Shown here: positions 16,849 to 25,362 of the stretch, one piece after another
Layout of the letters: every line of letters begins with the position of its first letter
How positions within the stretch are numbered: the first letter of the stretch is position 1
Origin: Hyphomicrobiales bacterium
GTDB taxonomy: Bacteria > Pseudomonadota > Alphaproteobacteria > Rhizobiales > Beijerinckiaceae
DNA: 33,283 nucleotides
Direction of reading: 5' to 3'
Assembly (NCBI GenBank): GCA_004144595.1
Contig: SEEM01000037.1
Span: forward strand, 1-33,283
Notes under the pieces: generated by a model
Databases searched by the model: none
What the model was told of the DNA's origin: nothing
Seen by the model: the letters and a program-made list of their open reading frames with translations, nothing else
Program-made: the position numbers and the translations under genes

Positions 16849-17077
16849 AACCGTCTCCTTGAGGTCTCACAGGCCTTGATGAGCCTGTACCGCAAGGTGA
16901 ACGCCGCCGCCGTGCGACGGTTCCTGAATGACTGGTGAAAGAAAACGGGCGGCAGCATCTCAGCCGCCACCCGCAACAGAAAACCCGATTGATATCAATC
17001 GATTGCAAGGCGTTCCGGAATCAAACGCGGAACATCTTGAATCGATCTGAGAAGCCCGCACCTGCCATGGCCGGCGC

Positions 17078-17122
17078 CAGCTCAGTTCTTGGTCTTGTCG
17101 ACCAGGGCCTTTGCCTTGATCC
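17078..17122 (-). repeat. Second copy of the ilvC 3' end (remnant)
   Basis: These 45 bases match 17169-17213, the true ilvC end, at 43 positions, with a 91-bp offset. Read on the minus strand the copy encodes [12 protein letters not shown] followed by TGA, exactly as in ilvC. Both differences are synonymous (GCA for GCC, AAG for AAA). The copy lies beyond the ilvC hairpin and has no upstream coding sequence, so it is a remnant rather than a gene. Confidence 0.8.
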
Positions 17123-17123
17123 C

Positions 17124-17146
17124 AAAGGCCCGGCGCCAGCCGGGCC
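17124..17146 (-). terminator. ilvC terminator-like hairpin
   Basis: Arms GGCCCGGC (17127-17134) and GCCGGGCC (17139-17146) form an 8-bp GC stem with a 4-base loop. On the minus strand it is followed by only three T residues. It begins 27 bases past the ilvC stop codon, between the two copies of the ilvC tail. Confidence 0.6.
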
Positions 17147-17172
17147 GTCGCAAAACAAGGACGTGGATCAGC

Positions 17173-18207
<1,035 letters not shown>

Positions 18208-18873
18208 TTACGCGTTGGTCTTGTCGCGGCCCGAGGCATGCCGCCCCGCACCGTAGAGGGTGAAAAATTGCTCGGCCGCGCGTTCGGCGTCAGCGGTGAT
18301 CTCGGCCCGGCTCAGCGTCAGCGTATCGCCGAGCAGGAGCCGGATCTGGACGTCGCGGCCGGCCAGCCCGAAGAAGGTGCGGAAGGCCGTCTCGGTATCG
18401 TCGAAGGCGAGCAGACCCGCCTCGCGCCCCGCATCGAGCACGGGCTTCAGGCGCTCGCCGATGGCAAAGCGGCCATTGGCCAGCACGATCGAGCCGAGAT
18501 TGCCGTCGCGGGAGGCAGCCTGGCTGATGCCGATGCGGTTGAGCGCGATCGAGGTCGGCGAGGTGATCACCTCCAGCCAGTTGGCGGCGAAGCCCTTCAG
18601 GCTTTCGCGGAGGGCACCGGCATCGAGATTCTGCCGGTCGAAATTGCCCGCCCTCACCTTCGAGGCCTGCCATTGCACGGTTGCCGTGAGCAGGCCGTCG
18701 CGATCGCCGAACCACTTGTAGAGCGTTTCCTTGGAGCAGCTCGCGCGCCGCGCCACGGCCGTCATGGTAAGACCGCTGCCTTTCTCGACCATCAGGCTCA
18801 GCACGGCATCGAGCACGGCCTGCTGGCGCGCTGTCAGCGCCTCGCCTTGCGTCTCTGCGGCAGCTCGCGTCAT
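18208..18873 (-). CDS. TetR/AcrR family transcriptional regulator
   Basis: A 221-residue regulator. The N-terminal helix-turn-helix is clear: AVLDAVLSLMVEKGSGLTMTAVARRASCSKETLYKWFGDRDGLLTATV (residues about 20-66), the TetR pattern with the conserved YKWF. The C-terminal ligand domain resembles the AefR-like TetR group. No ligand is evident. Its gene lies 15 bp upstream of ilvC on the same strand. A perfect inverted repeat (18893-18907) lies 20 bp before its start, so autoregulation is likely, and with it control of ilvC if no internal promoter exists. No Shine-Dalgarno is visible ahead of the ATG. Confidence 0.9.
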   Translation of the reverse strand: MTRAAAETQGEALTARQQAVLDAVLSLMVEKGSGLTMTAVARRASCSKETLYKWFGDRDGLLTATVQWQASKVRAGNFDRQNLDAGALRESLKGFAANWLEVITSPTSIALNRIGISQAASRDGNLGSIVLANGRFAIGERLKPVLDAGREAGLLAFDDTETAFRTFFGLAGRDVQIRLLLGDTLTLSRAEITADAERAAEQFFTLYGAGRHASGRDKTNA

Positions 18874-18892
18874 GGGGCAGGAACAATCCAGT

Positions 18893-18907
18893 ACCGTACG
18901 TTACGGT
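18893..18907. promoter_or_regulatory. Inverted repeat, likely operator of the TetR-family regulator
   Basis: Perfect arms ACCGTA and TACGGT flank CGT, 20 bp upstream of the regulator gene and 109 bp upstream of the divergent DUF924 gene. Position and symmetry fit a TetR dimer site that would repress the regulator-ilvC unit and perhaps the DUF924 gene. Confidence 0.55.
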
Positions 18908-19015
18908 TCAGGCATCTATCGCAGCGGCGGACGGCCCGCAAGCGTTATTCGCGACTGGCGCATGGCCGAAGAAGAATTATCTCCGGTCAAACGCAATCCG
19001 AGGAACGGAGCCTCC

Positions 19016-19561
19016 ATGACCCTGCCCAGCGCCAATGCCGTCGTCACCTTCTGGCGCGAGGCCGGCCCCGAAAAATGGTTCCTCAAGGACGAGGCCTTCG
19101 ACGCCGAGATCACCAGGCGCTTCCTGCCAGCCCATGAGGCCGCAGCGGCCGGACAGCTCGCGGCATGGGAGGAAACACCGGAGGGCGTCTATGCCCTGCT
19201 GATCCTGCTCGACCAGTTCCCGCGGAACATGTTCCGCGGCAGCCCGCGCGCCTTCGCCACCGATGCACTAGCCGTCGAAATTGCCGAGCGCGCGATCGCC
19301 AGGGGTTTCGACGAAGCCTACCAGCCGCCGGAGAAGCGCTTCTTCTACATGCCCTTCATGCACTCCGAAGGGCTGGCCGACCAGGAGCGCTGCATCGAAC
19401 TCTGCGACGCCGCAGACGATGCCGACGGCGTGAAATATGCCGAGATCCACCGCGACATCATTCGCGACTTCGGCCGCTTCCCGCATCGCAATTCGGTGCT
19501 CGGCCGCGATACGACGCCGCAGGAGAAGGCCTTCCTGCAATCAGGCGGATTTGCGGGATGA
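19016..19561 (+). CDS. DUF924 family protein
   Basis: A 181-residue soluble protein. The DUF924 signatures are VVTFWREAGPEKWFLKDEAFDAEI at the N-terminus, LLILLDQFPRNMFRGSPRAFATD in the middle, and FFYMPFMHSEGLADQERCIELC after it, ending with FPHRNSVLGRDTTPQEKAFLQ. The family adopts an alpha-helical, TPR-like fold by structural annotation, and its function is unknown. The ATG at 19016 is chosen for its GGAG site and because the family begins at this point; an ATG 54 bases earlier is in frame but adds no family sequence. Divergent from the TetR-family gene, with the likely operator between them. Confidence 0.87.
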   Translation: MTLPSANAVVTFWREAGPEKWFLKDEAFDAEITRRFLPAHEAAAAGQLAAWEETPEGVYALLILLDQFPRNMFRGSPRAFATDALAVEIAERAIARGFDEAYQPPEKRFFYMPFMHSEGLADQERCIELCDAADDADGVKYAEIHRDIIRDFGRFPHRNSVLGRDTTPQEKAFLQSGGFAG

Positions 19562-19566
19562 AACTC

Positions 19567-19665
19567 CGTCATGCTCGGGCTTCAACCGAGCATATCAGGA
19601 CACGAGGGCGCCCCATCCTGGACGAGATTGTCGGGCCTGTGCCTTGCTCCGCCCGAGAATGACGG
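19567..19665. repeat. Paired-hairpin intergenic repeat, family B, copy 2
   Basis: Same ends as the copy at 6691-6785 (CGTCATGCTCGGG to CGCCCGAGAATGACGG) with a diverged middle. It occupies nearly the whole convergent gap between the DUF924 stop (19561) and the stop of the 71-residue gene (19672). Confidence 0.75.
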
Positions 19666-19671
19666 CGCTCC

Positions 19672-19887
19672 CTACCCTGCCTGCTGGCTGGCGATGCGCT
19701 GTAGGAAGATCGCTGCGATGGTCAACAGGAAGCCCGCCCACCACAGAGGCGAGCGCAGGCTCTTGCCGCTGCCCGCTTCCTCGGCCGGCGCCTTGCCGGA
19801 CAGGCGCATCACGATCGGCCAGGCGAAGCAGCCGAGGCCGACGATCCCCAGGAGAAGCGCGATCTGTTCGAGGCTCGGTGTCGTCAT
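19672..19887 (-). CDS. Small two-helix membrane protein, 71 residues
   Basis: Two hydrophobic helices (IALLLGIVGLGCFAWPIVM near residues 9-27 and LWWAGFLLTIAAIFLQ near 48-63) are joined by a charged loop. The start codon overlaps the stop of the FAD monooxygenase gene (ATGA at 19887-19884), which supports coupled translation. No family is recognised. It is the last gene of the ilvI unit and is followed by a family B repeat. Confidence 0.65.
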   Translation of the reverse strand: MTTPSLEQIALLLGIVGLGCFAWPIVMRLSGKAPAEEAGSGKSLRSPLWWAGFLLTIAAIFLQRIASQQAG

Positions 19888-21137
19888 GCCCTTACGCTCG
19901 CAAGAGTGGAATTAGCCGGGAAAGCCGGCCCCAGCTTAAGGGTCCCTAGGGGATCGCCATACAGCCCCGCGACGAGCAGGGCCAGTTGCCTGTCGATCCC
20001 CGGCAGCCGCGCCAGGGGCGGCACGAGCCGATCCCGCAGCAGCGGCAGCAGGCGGCTGTCGGACTGGTAGAACGGCGTGAACAGGCGGCTCGCGATCTGA
20101 TAGAGCCGGACATGGAAGCGCCGCAGCCGCGCATAGCGAGCCAGGGCCCCGGCGATATTCGCCGCCTCGTTCAACGCCACCGCGAGCGCGAAGGCATCGA
20201 GCAAACCCATATTGGCGCCCTGCCCGAGCTGCGGGCTGGTCGAATGCGCGGCATCGCCGATGAAGGCGAGCCCGCGCCCGGCCGGAACCGGCAAGGTGTG
20301 ATGCCGATAGGTCGCCAGCAGCAATTGCTCGGGCGCCGTGATGGTCTCCAGCATCGGCCCCGTCTGCGGCCAGTGGCGGAGAACATCGGCCTTCCAGGCA
20401 TCGAGACCGCGCGCCTGCCATTGCGCGTGATCGGCCGGCTTCAGGCTCCAGAAGAAGGAAGCGAGCGTCGTCTCGTCCTTGTCCCGCCGCCCGATCGGCA
20501 GCACGCCGACCATCACGCTCGCCCGGTGATAGCGCTGCTCCAGCGCATGCGGATCGAACCCCACCGCGAGTGGCGCATTGGCCCAGACCGCGCCATAGGC
20601 CAGCGGGCGCTGCCGCACAGGCCGCAAGGCCCGGCCGATCAAGGGGGAGCGCGCACCCAATGCATCGATGGCGAGGTCGAACGGCCCCAGCTTCCGGCCA
20701 TTCTGCAGAACAAGCGAAACCCGCCCGCCGCTGTCAGTCTCGGCGTCGACAATCTCGCAGCCGGTCTCGACCGCGATTCCGCGTGTCGTCACAGCATCAT
20801 ACAAAGCTTCGAACAGGCTGCCGCGATGGATGCCGAGGCCGAAGGCGTCTGGACCCAGCGCGGCATAGCGCACATCCAGAACGACGGAGCCGGACGCCGC
20901 GCCCAGCCCGTAAAGCCGATCGAGACGGCTGCCGCGCGCGATCAGCGCATCGGCCAGACCGAGCTCGCGCAGCACGGCAAGCCCGGTCGGTTGGAGGATC
21001 AGGCCGGAGCCAAGCGGCTGCGGTGCCGCGAAGCGCTCGACCAGCGTCACCCGATACCCGGCGCGCTCCAGCAGCAGCGCCGCCGCCAAGCCCGCCGGCC
21101 CACAGCCGGCGACCGCGATCTCGTAGCGGCCTGTCAC
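19884..21137 (-). CDS. FAD-dependent monooxygenase
   Basis: A 417-residue flavoprotein of the p-hydroxybenzoate hydroxylase/UbiH-type family. The N-terminal dinucleotide motif is VAGCGPAGLAAALLLERAGYRVTLVER. The middle DG-type motif appears as AIDALGARSPLIG. The GD motif that binds the FAD ribose is FIGDAAHSTSPQLGQGANMGLLDA. Such enzymes hydroxylate aromatic or related substrates with NAD(P)H and oxygen; the substrate is unknown here. It starts 16 bp after ilvN and overlaps the next gene by 4 bases, so it is part of the same transcript. There is no obvious link with branched-chain amino acids, so it may be a passenger in the operon. Confidence 0.88.
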   Translation of the reverse strand: MTGRYEIAVAGCGPAGLAAALLLERAGYRVTLVERFAAPQPLGSGLILQPTGLAVLRELGLADALIARGSRLDRLYGLGAASGSVVLDVRYAALGPDAFGLGIHRGSLFEALYDAVTTRGIAVETGCEIVDAETDSGGRVSLVLQNGRKLGPFDLAIDALGARSPLIGRALRPVRQRPLAYGAVWANAPLAVGFDPHALEQRYHRASVMVGVLPIGRRDKDETTLASFFWSLKPADHAQWQARGLDAWKADVLRHWPQTGPMLETITAPEQLLLATYRHHTLPVPAGRGLAFIGDAAHSTSPQLGQGANMGLLDAFALAVALNEAANIAGALARYARLRRFHVRLYQIASRLFTPFYQSDSRLLPLLRDRLVPPLARLPGIDRQLALLVAGLYGDPLGTLKLGPAFPANSTLASVRA

Positions 21138-21153
21138 CGGCGAAGGCCGCTGA

Positions 21154-21696
21154 TCACATCGAGTCCGGGCCGCGGCTCATCGCGGCGATGCCGGTGCGCG
21201 AGACCTCGGTCAGCCCTACCGCCGTCATTGTCTTGATGAAGCGCTCGATTTCCTCGGTCGCACCGGTGAGCTCGAAGACGAAGGAGGTCAGCGAGGCATC
21301 GAGCACGCGCGCGCCGAAGGCGGAGGCAAGGCGCATCGCCTCGACACGATGGTCACCCTTGCCGACGACCTTGACCAGCGCCAGCTCGCGTTCCAGCGCC
21401 TCGCCCTGCTCGGTCAGGTCGACGACGCGGTGTACCGGCACCAGCCGGTCGAGATGCGCCTTGATCTGGTCGATGACGTTGGCCGTGCCGGAGGTCACCA
21501 CCGTGATACGCGAGAGATGCTTCTCATGCTCGGTCTCGGAGACGGTAAGGCTCTCGATATTGTAGCCACGGCCCGAGAACAGCCCGGCGATGCGGGCAAG
21601 AACGCCCGGTTCGTTGTCGACGATCACCGCCAGGGTGTGGCGCGCGACCGGCTGGGCCTTGGGAGCATTCGGGTAATGGCTGGCGGGCTTCGACAT
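21154..21696 (-). CDS. ilvN: Acetolactate synthase small (regulatory) subunit
   Basis: A 180-residue regulatory subunit. The N-terminal ACT domain (TLAVIVDNEPGVLARIAGLFSGRGYNIESLTVS, residues about 22-54) is the valine-binding site that gives feedback inhibition, and a second ACT-like C-terminal part follows (GARVLDASLTSFVFELTGATEEIERFIKTM). It partners IlvI, encoded three genes upstream. It starts 50 bp after the GST gene. The length is that of the IlvH/IlvN long form. It could equally be named ilvH; usage varies. Confidence 0.95.
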   Translation of the reverse strand: MSKPASHYPNAPKAQPVARHTLAVIVDNEPGVLARIAGLFSGRGYNIESLTVSETEHEKHLSRITVVTSGTANVIDQIKAHLDRLVPVHRVVDLTEQGEALERELALVKVVGKGDHRVEAMRLASAFGARVLDASLTSFVFELTGATEEIERFIKTMTAVGLTEVSRTGIAAMSRGPDSM

Positions 21697-21746
21697 GGCG
21701 GACCTGTGAGGCGGGTTGGAGCGGGTGAAATCGAGGAGGGACGGGC

Positions 21747-22424
21747 TCAGCGGAGATTGACGAGGGCGGGTTCGTCGACCTCGTCATGCGCTACGATCCA
21801 GGGCTCTGCCAGCGCTGCAGTGAGCCACTCGCGATAGGCGGGCAGGGACAGCATCGCCTCGATGTAATCTTGCGAGACCGGATCGACGGCAATGCCATAG
21901 GTGTCGAGCCTTGTGACGACCGGCGCGAACATCGCATCCGCCGCCGAGAAGGCGCCGTAGAGGAACGAGCCGCTCGCGCCGAAGCGCTCGCGCGCCTGTC
22001 GCCACAGAGCGGTGACGCGCGCCACATCGCGGGCGACGCCAGGGCCGCGGTCGCGTACGGCGAAGCGTTTGCCGAGATTCATCGGGCAGGCGTTGCGCAG
22101 CGCCGTGAACCCCGCATGCATCTCGCTGGAGATGGCGCGCGCATGAGCGCGAGCCGCCTTGTCGCGCGGCCAGATTCCGGCCTGCGGCTGCGTGTCATGC
22201 AGATATTCGCAGATCGCCAGCGTCTCCCAGACCGCGATCTCGCCATCGACCAGCGTCGGCACGGTGCCGCCGCTGCCGGGCGCGGCCGCGAAGATCGCCT
22301 CCTTGAAGCCGGGCGCGTCCAGCGGCACGAGTTGCTCGGTGAAGGCGATGCCGGTTGCGCGCATCAGCAGCCACGGCCGCAGCGACCAGGACGAATAGCA
22401 CTTGTTGCCGATCAGAAGCTTCAT
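21747..22424 (-). CDS. Glutathione S-transferase family protein
   Basis: A 225-residue cytosolic GST. The N-terminal thioredoxin-like domain opens with LLIGNKCYSSWSLRPWLLMRA, where the Ser residues are candidates for activating glutathione. It continues with the cis-proline segment GTVPTLVDGEIAVWETLAICEYL, whose WET/S pair binds the gamma-glutamyl group. The helical C-terminal domain is complete. Substrate is unknown. The ATG at 22424 overlaps the racemase stop by four bases (ATGA), with GGGAGG about 10 bases upstream, so it is translationally coupled to the racemase inside the ilvI unit. Confidence 0.9.
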   Translation of the reverse strand: MKLLIGNKCYSSWSLRPWLLMRATGIAFTEQLVPLDAPGFKEAIFAAAPGSGGTVPTLVDGEIAVWETLAICEYLHDTQPQAGIWPRDKAARAHARAISSEMHAGFTALRNACPMNLGKRFAVRDRGPGVARDVARVTALWRQARERFGASGSFLYGAFSAADAMFAPVVTRLDTYGIAVDPVSQDYIEAMLSLPAYREWLTAALAEPWIVAHDEVDEPALVNLR

Positions 22425-23131
22425 GCCGCGGCGACCTCCCGTTCTTCGACGAAATCGAGTGCCGCCGCGACATGCAGGGCGGTCGTGTCGAAGACCGGCA
22501 CCGAGACATCGCCCTGTGACAGCAGGAGCCCGATCTCGGTACAGCCGAGGATGACGCCGTCGGCGCCCTCCTCCTTGACGGCGCGCGCGACGATGGCGCG
22601 GTAGCGCTCGCGCGAGGCCGGCTCGATCCGCCCCCGGCACAATTCCTCGTAGATGATGCGATGGACCTCCTCGCGCTCATCGGGCTCCGGCACCAGCGCC
22701 TCGACGCCGAAGGCCCGGAGCCGGTCGCGGTAGAAGCCCTGCTCCATGGTGAAGCGCGTCGCCAGCAGCAGCGGCCGGCGCGAGGGCGAGGCCAGCACCG
22801 CCCGCGCCGTGACGTCGGCCAGATGCAGGAAGGGCAGCTTGGTCGCAGAGATGATCTGGTCGGCGACCTTGTGCATGGTGTTGGTGCAGAGCACGAGGCA
22901 GGAGGCCCCGGCCTGTTCGAGCCGGCGCGCGCTCGCTGCCAGCGCCGCACCGGCCGCAGCCCAGTCGCCCTTCGCCTGCATTTCGGCAATGCCTGCGAAA
23001 TCGACCGAATGCAGCATCACGTCGGCCGAGTGCAAACCGCCAGAGCGCGCGCGCACGCCCTCGTTGAGGAGCCGGTAATAGACCGCGGTCGACTCCCAGC
23101 TCATCCCGCCGATCAGACCGATGCTGGCCAT
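22421..23131 (-). CDS. Aspartate/glutamate racemase family protein
   Basis: A 236-residue cofactor-independent racemase. It begins with the family opening SIGLIGGMSWESTAVYYRLLNEGVRARSGGLHSA. The two catalytic cysteines are Cys82 (LVLCTNTMHK) and Cys197 (VILGCTEIGLLL), both present, so it should be active. The sequence resembles the YgeA-type broad-specificity amino acid racemases more than the cell-wall MurI type. It lies directly downstream of ilvI, across a family B repeat, with GGAAGGA upstream of its ATG. Confidence 0.9.
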   Translation of the reverse strand: MASIGLIGGMSWESTAVYYRLLNEGVRARSGGLHSADVMLHSVDFAGIAEMQAKGDWAAAGAALAASARRLEQAGASCLVLCTNTMHKVADQIISATKLPFLHLADVTARAVLASPSRRPLLLATRFTMEQGFYRDRLRAFGVEALVPEPDEREEVHRIIYEELCRGRIEPASRERYRAIVARAVKEEGADGVILGCTEIGLLLSQGDVSVPVFDTTALHVAAALDFVEEREVAAA

Positions 23132-23154
23132 GGTGTTTTCCTTCCGGACCGCTG

Positions 23155-23263
23155 CCGTCGTTCTCGGGCGAAGCAGAGCTTCGACCCGAGACTGTCTCGA
23201 CGAGGAAACGCCTCCTGGCGCCTCGCTCCGCCTGAAAGGCTCGGGTCAAGCCCGAGCATGACG
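23155..23263. repeat. Paired-hairpin intergenic repeat, family B, copy 3 (inverted)
   Basis: This copy is inverted relative to the other two: it begins CCGTCGTTCTCGGGCGAAGC and ends CCCGAGCATGACG. Hairpins TTCTCGGG...CCCGAGA and GCTCGGG/CCCGAGC are present. It lies 8 bp past the ilvI stop and 23 bp before the racemase start, inside what is otherwise an operon, where it could reduce downstream expression or protect the ilvI message. Confidence 0.72.
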
Positions 23264-23271
23264 ATGCTTCG

Positions 23272-25035
23272 TCAAACCAGCTGCTTGCCCTTGGCGTCGA
23301 TGATCTCGCCGGTATCGCCTTCGAAATCGGGCAGGATCATCTCGTTATGGGCCTTGCCCGACGGGATCATCGGGAAGCAGTTCTCTTCCTTGGCGACGAG
23401 GCAGTCGAAGATCACCGGGCCGGGCGTCTCGATCATCTCCATGATCGCGGCGTCGAGCTTGGCCGGGTCGTCGCAGCGGATGCCGTGGCCGCCATAGGCT
23501 TCCGCCAGCTTCACGAAGTCCGGCAGCGACTGCGAATAACTCTCGGAATAGCGCCCGCCATGCAGCAGCTCCTGCCACTGGCGCACCATGCCCATGTACT
23601 CGTTGTTGAGGATAAAGATCTTCACCGGCAGCCGGTACTGCACCGCCGTCGACATCTCCTGCATGTTCATCAGGATCGAGGCTTCGCCGGCGACGTCGAT
23701 GACGAGCGCCTTGGGATGCTTCATCTGGACGCCGATGGCGGCCGGCAGGCCGTAGCCCATCGTGCCGAGGCCGCCCGAAGTCATCCAGCGGTTCGGCTCC
23801 TGGAATTGCAGATATTGCGCCGCCCACATCTGATGCTGGCCGACCTCGGTCGTGATGTAGGTGTCGCGATCCTTGGTCAGAGCATGCAGGCGCTCCAGCG
23901 CATATTGCGGCTTGATGATCGTGTCCGAGTTCTTGTAGGCGAGGCTCTTGCGCCCGCGCCAGCCTTCGATCTGCGTCCACCAGGCGGCGAGCGCGGTCTT
24001 GTCGGTCTGTGCGCCCGTCTCGCGCCAGATCCGGACCATGTCCTCGAGCACATGGGCGCAGTCGCCGACGATGCCGATATCGACCTTGACCGTCTTGTTG
24101 ATCGAGGACGGGTCGATGTCGATATGGATCTTCTTCGAGCGCGGCGAGAAGCCGTCGATGCGCCCGGTGATGCGGTCGTCGAAGCGCGCGCCGATATTGA
24201 TCATGACGTCGCAGTCATGCATCGCGAGGTTGGCCTCGTAGGTGCCGTGCATGCCGAGCATGCCGAGCCACTGCTTGTCGGCCGCGGGATAAGCGCCCAG
24301 CCCCATCAGCGTCGAGGTGACCGGGAAGCCCGTCAGCCGCGCCAGTTCGCGCAGCAGCGCCGAGGCATGCGGGCCGGCATTGATCACGCCGCCGCCGGTG
24401 TAGAACACCGGCCGCTTGGCGCCGGCGATCAACTCGACCGCGGCCTTGATCTTGTTCAGGTCGCCCTTGACCACCGGGCGGTAGGTCTTGTGCTGGTTGT
24501 CGCGCGGGCGGCTATAGGCGCCGGTCGCGAACTGGATGTCCTTGGGGATGTCGATCACGACCGGGCCCGGGCGGCCGTTGGCGGCGACATAGAACGCCTC
24601 GTGCAGGATGCGCGGCAGGTCGTGGATGCTCTTCACCAGGTAGTTATGCTTGGTGCAGGAGCGGGTGATGCCGACCGTGTCGCATTCCTGGAAGGCGTCG
24701 GAGCCGATCAGATGCGTCGGGACCTGGCCGGTGATGACCACGAGCGGGATCGAGTCCAGCAACGCATCGGTCAGGCCGGTGACGGCATTGGTCGCGCCGG
24801 GACCGGAGGTGACGAGCACGCAGCCGACCTTGCCGGGACCGGAGCGGGCATAGCCCTCGGCGGCGTGGACCGCCCCCTGCTCGTGGCGGACGAGCACGTG
24901 CTTGACCTTATCCTGCTGGAAGATGGCGTCGTAGATCGGAAGTACGGCGCCGCCCGGATAACCGAACAGGTGCTCGACACCTTGATCCTGAAGCGCGCGG
25001 ACGACCATCTCGGCGCCGGTCATCATCTCGCTCAT
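23272..25035 (-). CDS. ilvI: Acetolactate synthase large (catalytic) subunit
   Basis: A ThDP- and FAD-dependent enzyme that makes acetolactate (valine, leucine) or acetohydroxybutyrate (isoleucine). The 587-residue product has the catalytic Glu52 in VRHEQGAVHAAEGYAR, GYPGGAVLPIYDA at the N-terminus, and GPGATNAVTGLTDALLDSIPLVVITGQV. The Mg/ThDP motif appears as VAGEASILMNMQE, with Glu in place of the usual Asp; biosynthetic partners are otherwise conserved. The ATG follows GGAG at 6 bases. The unit is preceded by a leader peptide and an intrinsic terminator, so attenuation is likely. ilvB is an equally common name. Confidence 0.96.
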   Translation of the reverse strand: MSEMMTGAEMVVRALQDQGVEHLFGYPGGAVLPIYDAIFQQDKVKHVLVRHEQGAVHAAEGYARSGPGKVGCVLVTSGPGATNAVTGLTDALLDSIPLVVITGQVPTHLIGSDAFQECDTVGITRSCTKHNYLVKSIHDLPRILHEAFYVAANGRPGPVVIDIPKDIQFATGAYSRPRDNQHKTYRPVVKGDLNKIKAAVELIAGAKRPVFYTGGGVINAGPHASALLRELARLTGFPVTSTLMGLGAYPAADKQWLGMLGMHGTYEANLAMHDCDVMINIGARFDDRITGRIDGFSPRSKKIHIDIDPSSINKTVKVDIGIVGDCAHVLEDMVRIWRETGAQTDKTALAAWWTQIEGWRGRKSLAYKNSDTIIKPQYALERLHALTKDRDTYITTEVGQHQMWAAQYLQFQEPNRWMTSGGLGTMGYGLPAAIGVQMKHPKALVIDVAGEASILMNMQEMSTAVQYRLPVKIFILNNEYMGMVRQWQELLHGGRYSESYSQSLPDFVKLAEAYGGHGIRCDDPAKLDAAIMEMIETPGPVIFDCLVAKEENCFPMIPSGKAHNEMILPDFEGDTGEIIDAKGKQLV

Positions 25036-25082
25036 TACGCTCTCCTGCGGCTGGTCTTCTGGTCTGTCTGGACTGCGGGCAA

Positions 25083-25106
25083 TAAAAAAGGCCCTCTGAG
25101 GGGCCT
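25083..25106 (-). terminator. Intrinsic terminator in the ilvI leader
   Basis: On the minus strand AGGCCC (25106-25101) pairs with GGGCCT (25094-25089) over a 6-base loop, followed directly by TTTTTTATT. It lies 47 bases before the ilvI start codon, downstream of the leader peptide, which is the position of an attenuator. GGGGCC at 25151-25146, just after the leader stop, is complementary to its 5' arm and could block it. Confidence 0.82.
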
Positions 25107-25110
25107 GGGC

Positions 25111-25162
25111 GTGCGCTGGCGTCGGGGACGTCCGGTTCGAAAACCGGCCCCTACCAGCGCAC
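25111..25162 (-). promoter_or_regulatory. ilvI leader pairing segments (protector and antiterminator)
   Basis: GTGCGCTGG (25162-25154, last codons of the leader peptide) is perfectly complementary to CCAGCGCAC (25119-25111). Inside lies a CCGGTT-TTCG-AACCGG hairpin. GGGGCC (25151-25146) can instead pair with GGCCCC (25105-25100) in the terminator. This gives competing structures whose balance would depend on where the leader ribosome stands. Confidence 0.65.
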
Positions 25163-25195
25163 CTCTACGAGAATAAGCTTGCGCATCGCGCACAT
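25151..25195 (-). CDS. ilvI leader peptide, Leu/Ile/Val-rich
   Basis: A 14-codon frame, MCAMRKLILVEVRW, ends 115 bases before ilvI; a second ATG would make an 11-residue version. The core LILVEV is encoded by CTT ATT CTC GTA GAG GTG, including CTT, ATT and GTA codons that the surrounding genes avoid. AAGGA lies 2 bases before the first ATG and 11 before the second. Position, codon choice and the terminator that follows fit an IlvL-type attenuation peptide that senses all three branched-chain aminoacyl-tRNAs. Confidence 0.78.
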   Translation of the reverse strand: MCAMRKLILVEVRW

Positions 25196-25217
25196 GATCC
25201 TTGACGAAAGTTGCCGA

Positions 25218-25246
25218 ACGCTAACGGAGGGCATGCAGCCGGTCAA
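25218..25246 (-). promoter_or_regulatory. Probable sigma-70 promoter of the ilvI unit
   Basis: On the minus strand TTGACC (25246-25241), a 17-base spacer and TAGCGT (25223-25218). The -35 matches at 5 of 6 positions and the -10 at about 3. The predicted transcript start, near 25210, leaves about 15 bases before the leader peptide, as expected for an attenuation leader. Confidence 0.5.
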
Positions 25247-25362
25247 GCGTTAACATGGCCAAGAACGAGGCGATCGCCCGGTGCGGAAAATGCCATGCCC
25301 CAAGGGAACACTTTCTCAATCCGTCCCGGCATAGCCTTCTGCGCGCTCGAACCGGGACTGAT

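Larger units (their letters stand above)
16849..17172. other. Gene-free gap between ilvC and the small membrane protein genes
   Basis: Contents in order: 16987-17000 is a perfect 14-base palindrome GATTGATATCAATC about 140 bp upstream of the 76-residue gene; 17078-17122 is the second copy of the ilvC 3' end; 17127-17146 is the ilvC hairpin. The promoter of the small membrane protein genes should also lie here. I see no credible coding frame; frames across this stretch only re-read the ilvC tail. Confidence 0.6.

Noticed and set aside
12697..17081. A 16-base identity (CATGGCCGGCGCCAGC) at 12697-12712 and 17066-17081
   Set aside because: A GC-rich match of this length in 33 kb is within chance range, and the flanks share nothing.
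23347..25176. A 609-codon plus-strand frame opposite ilvI
   Set aside because: Antisense shadow of ilvI and its leader; no recognisable motif.
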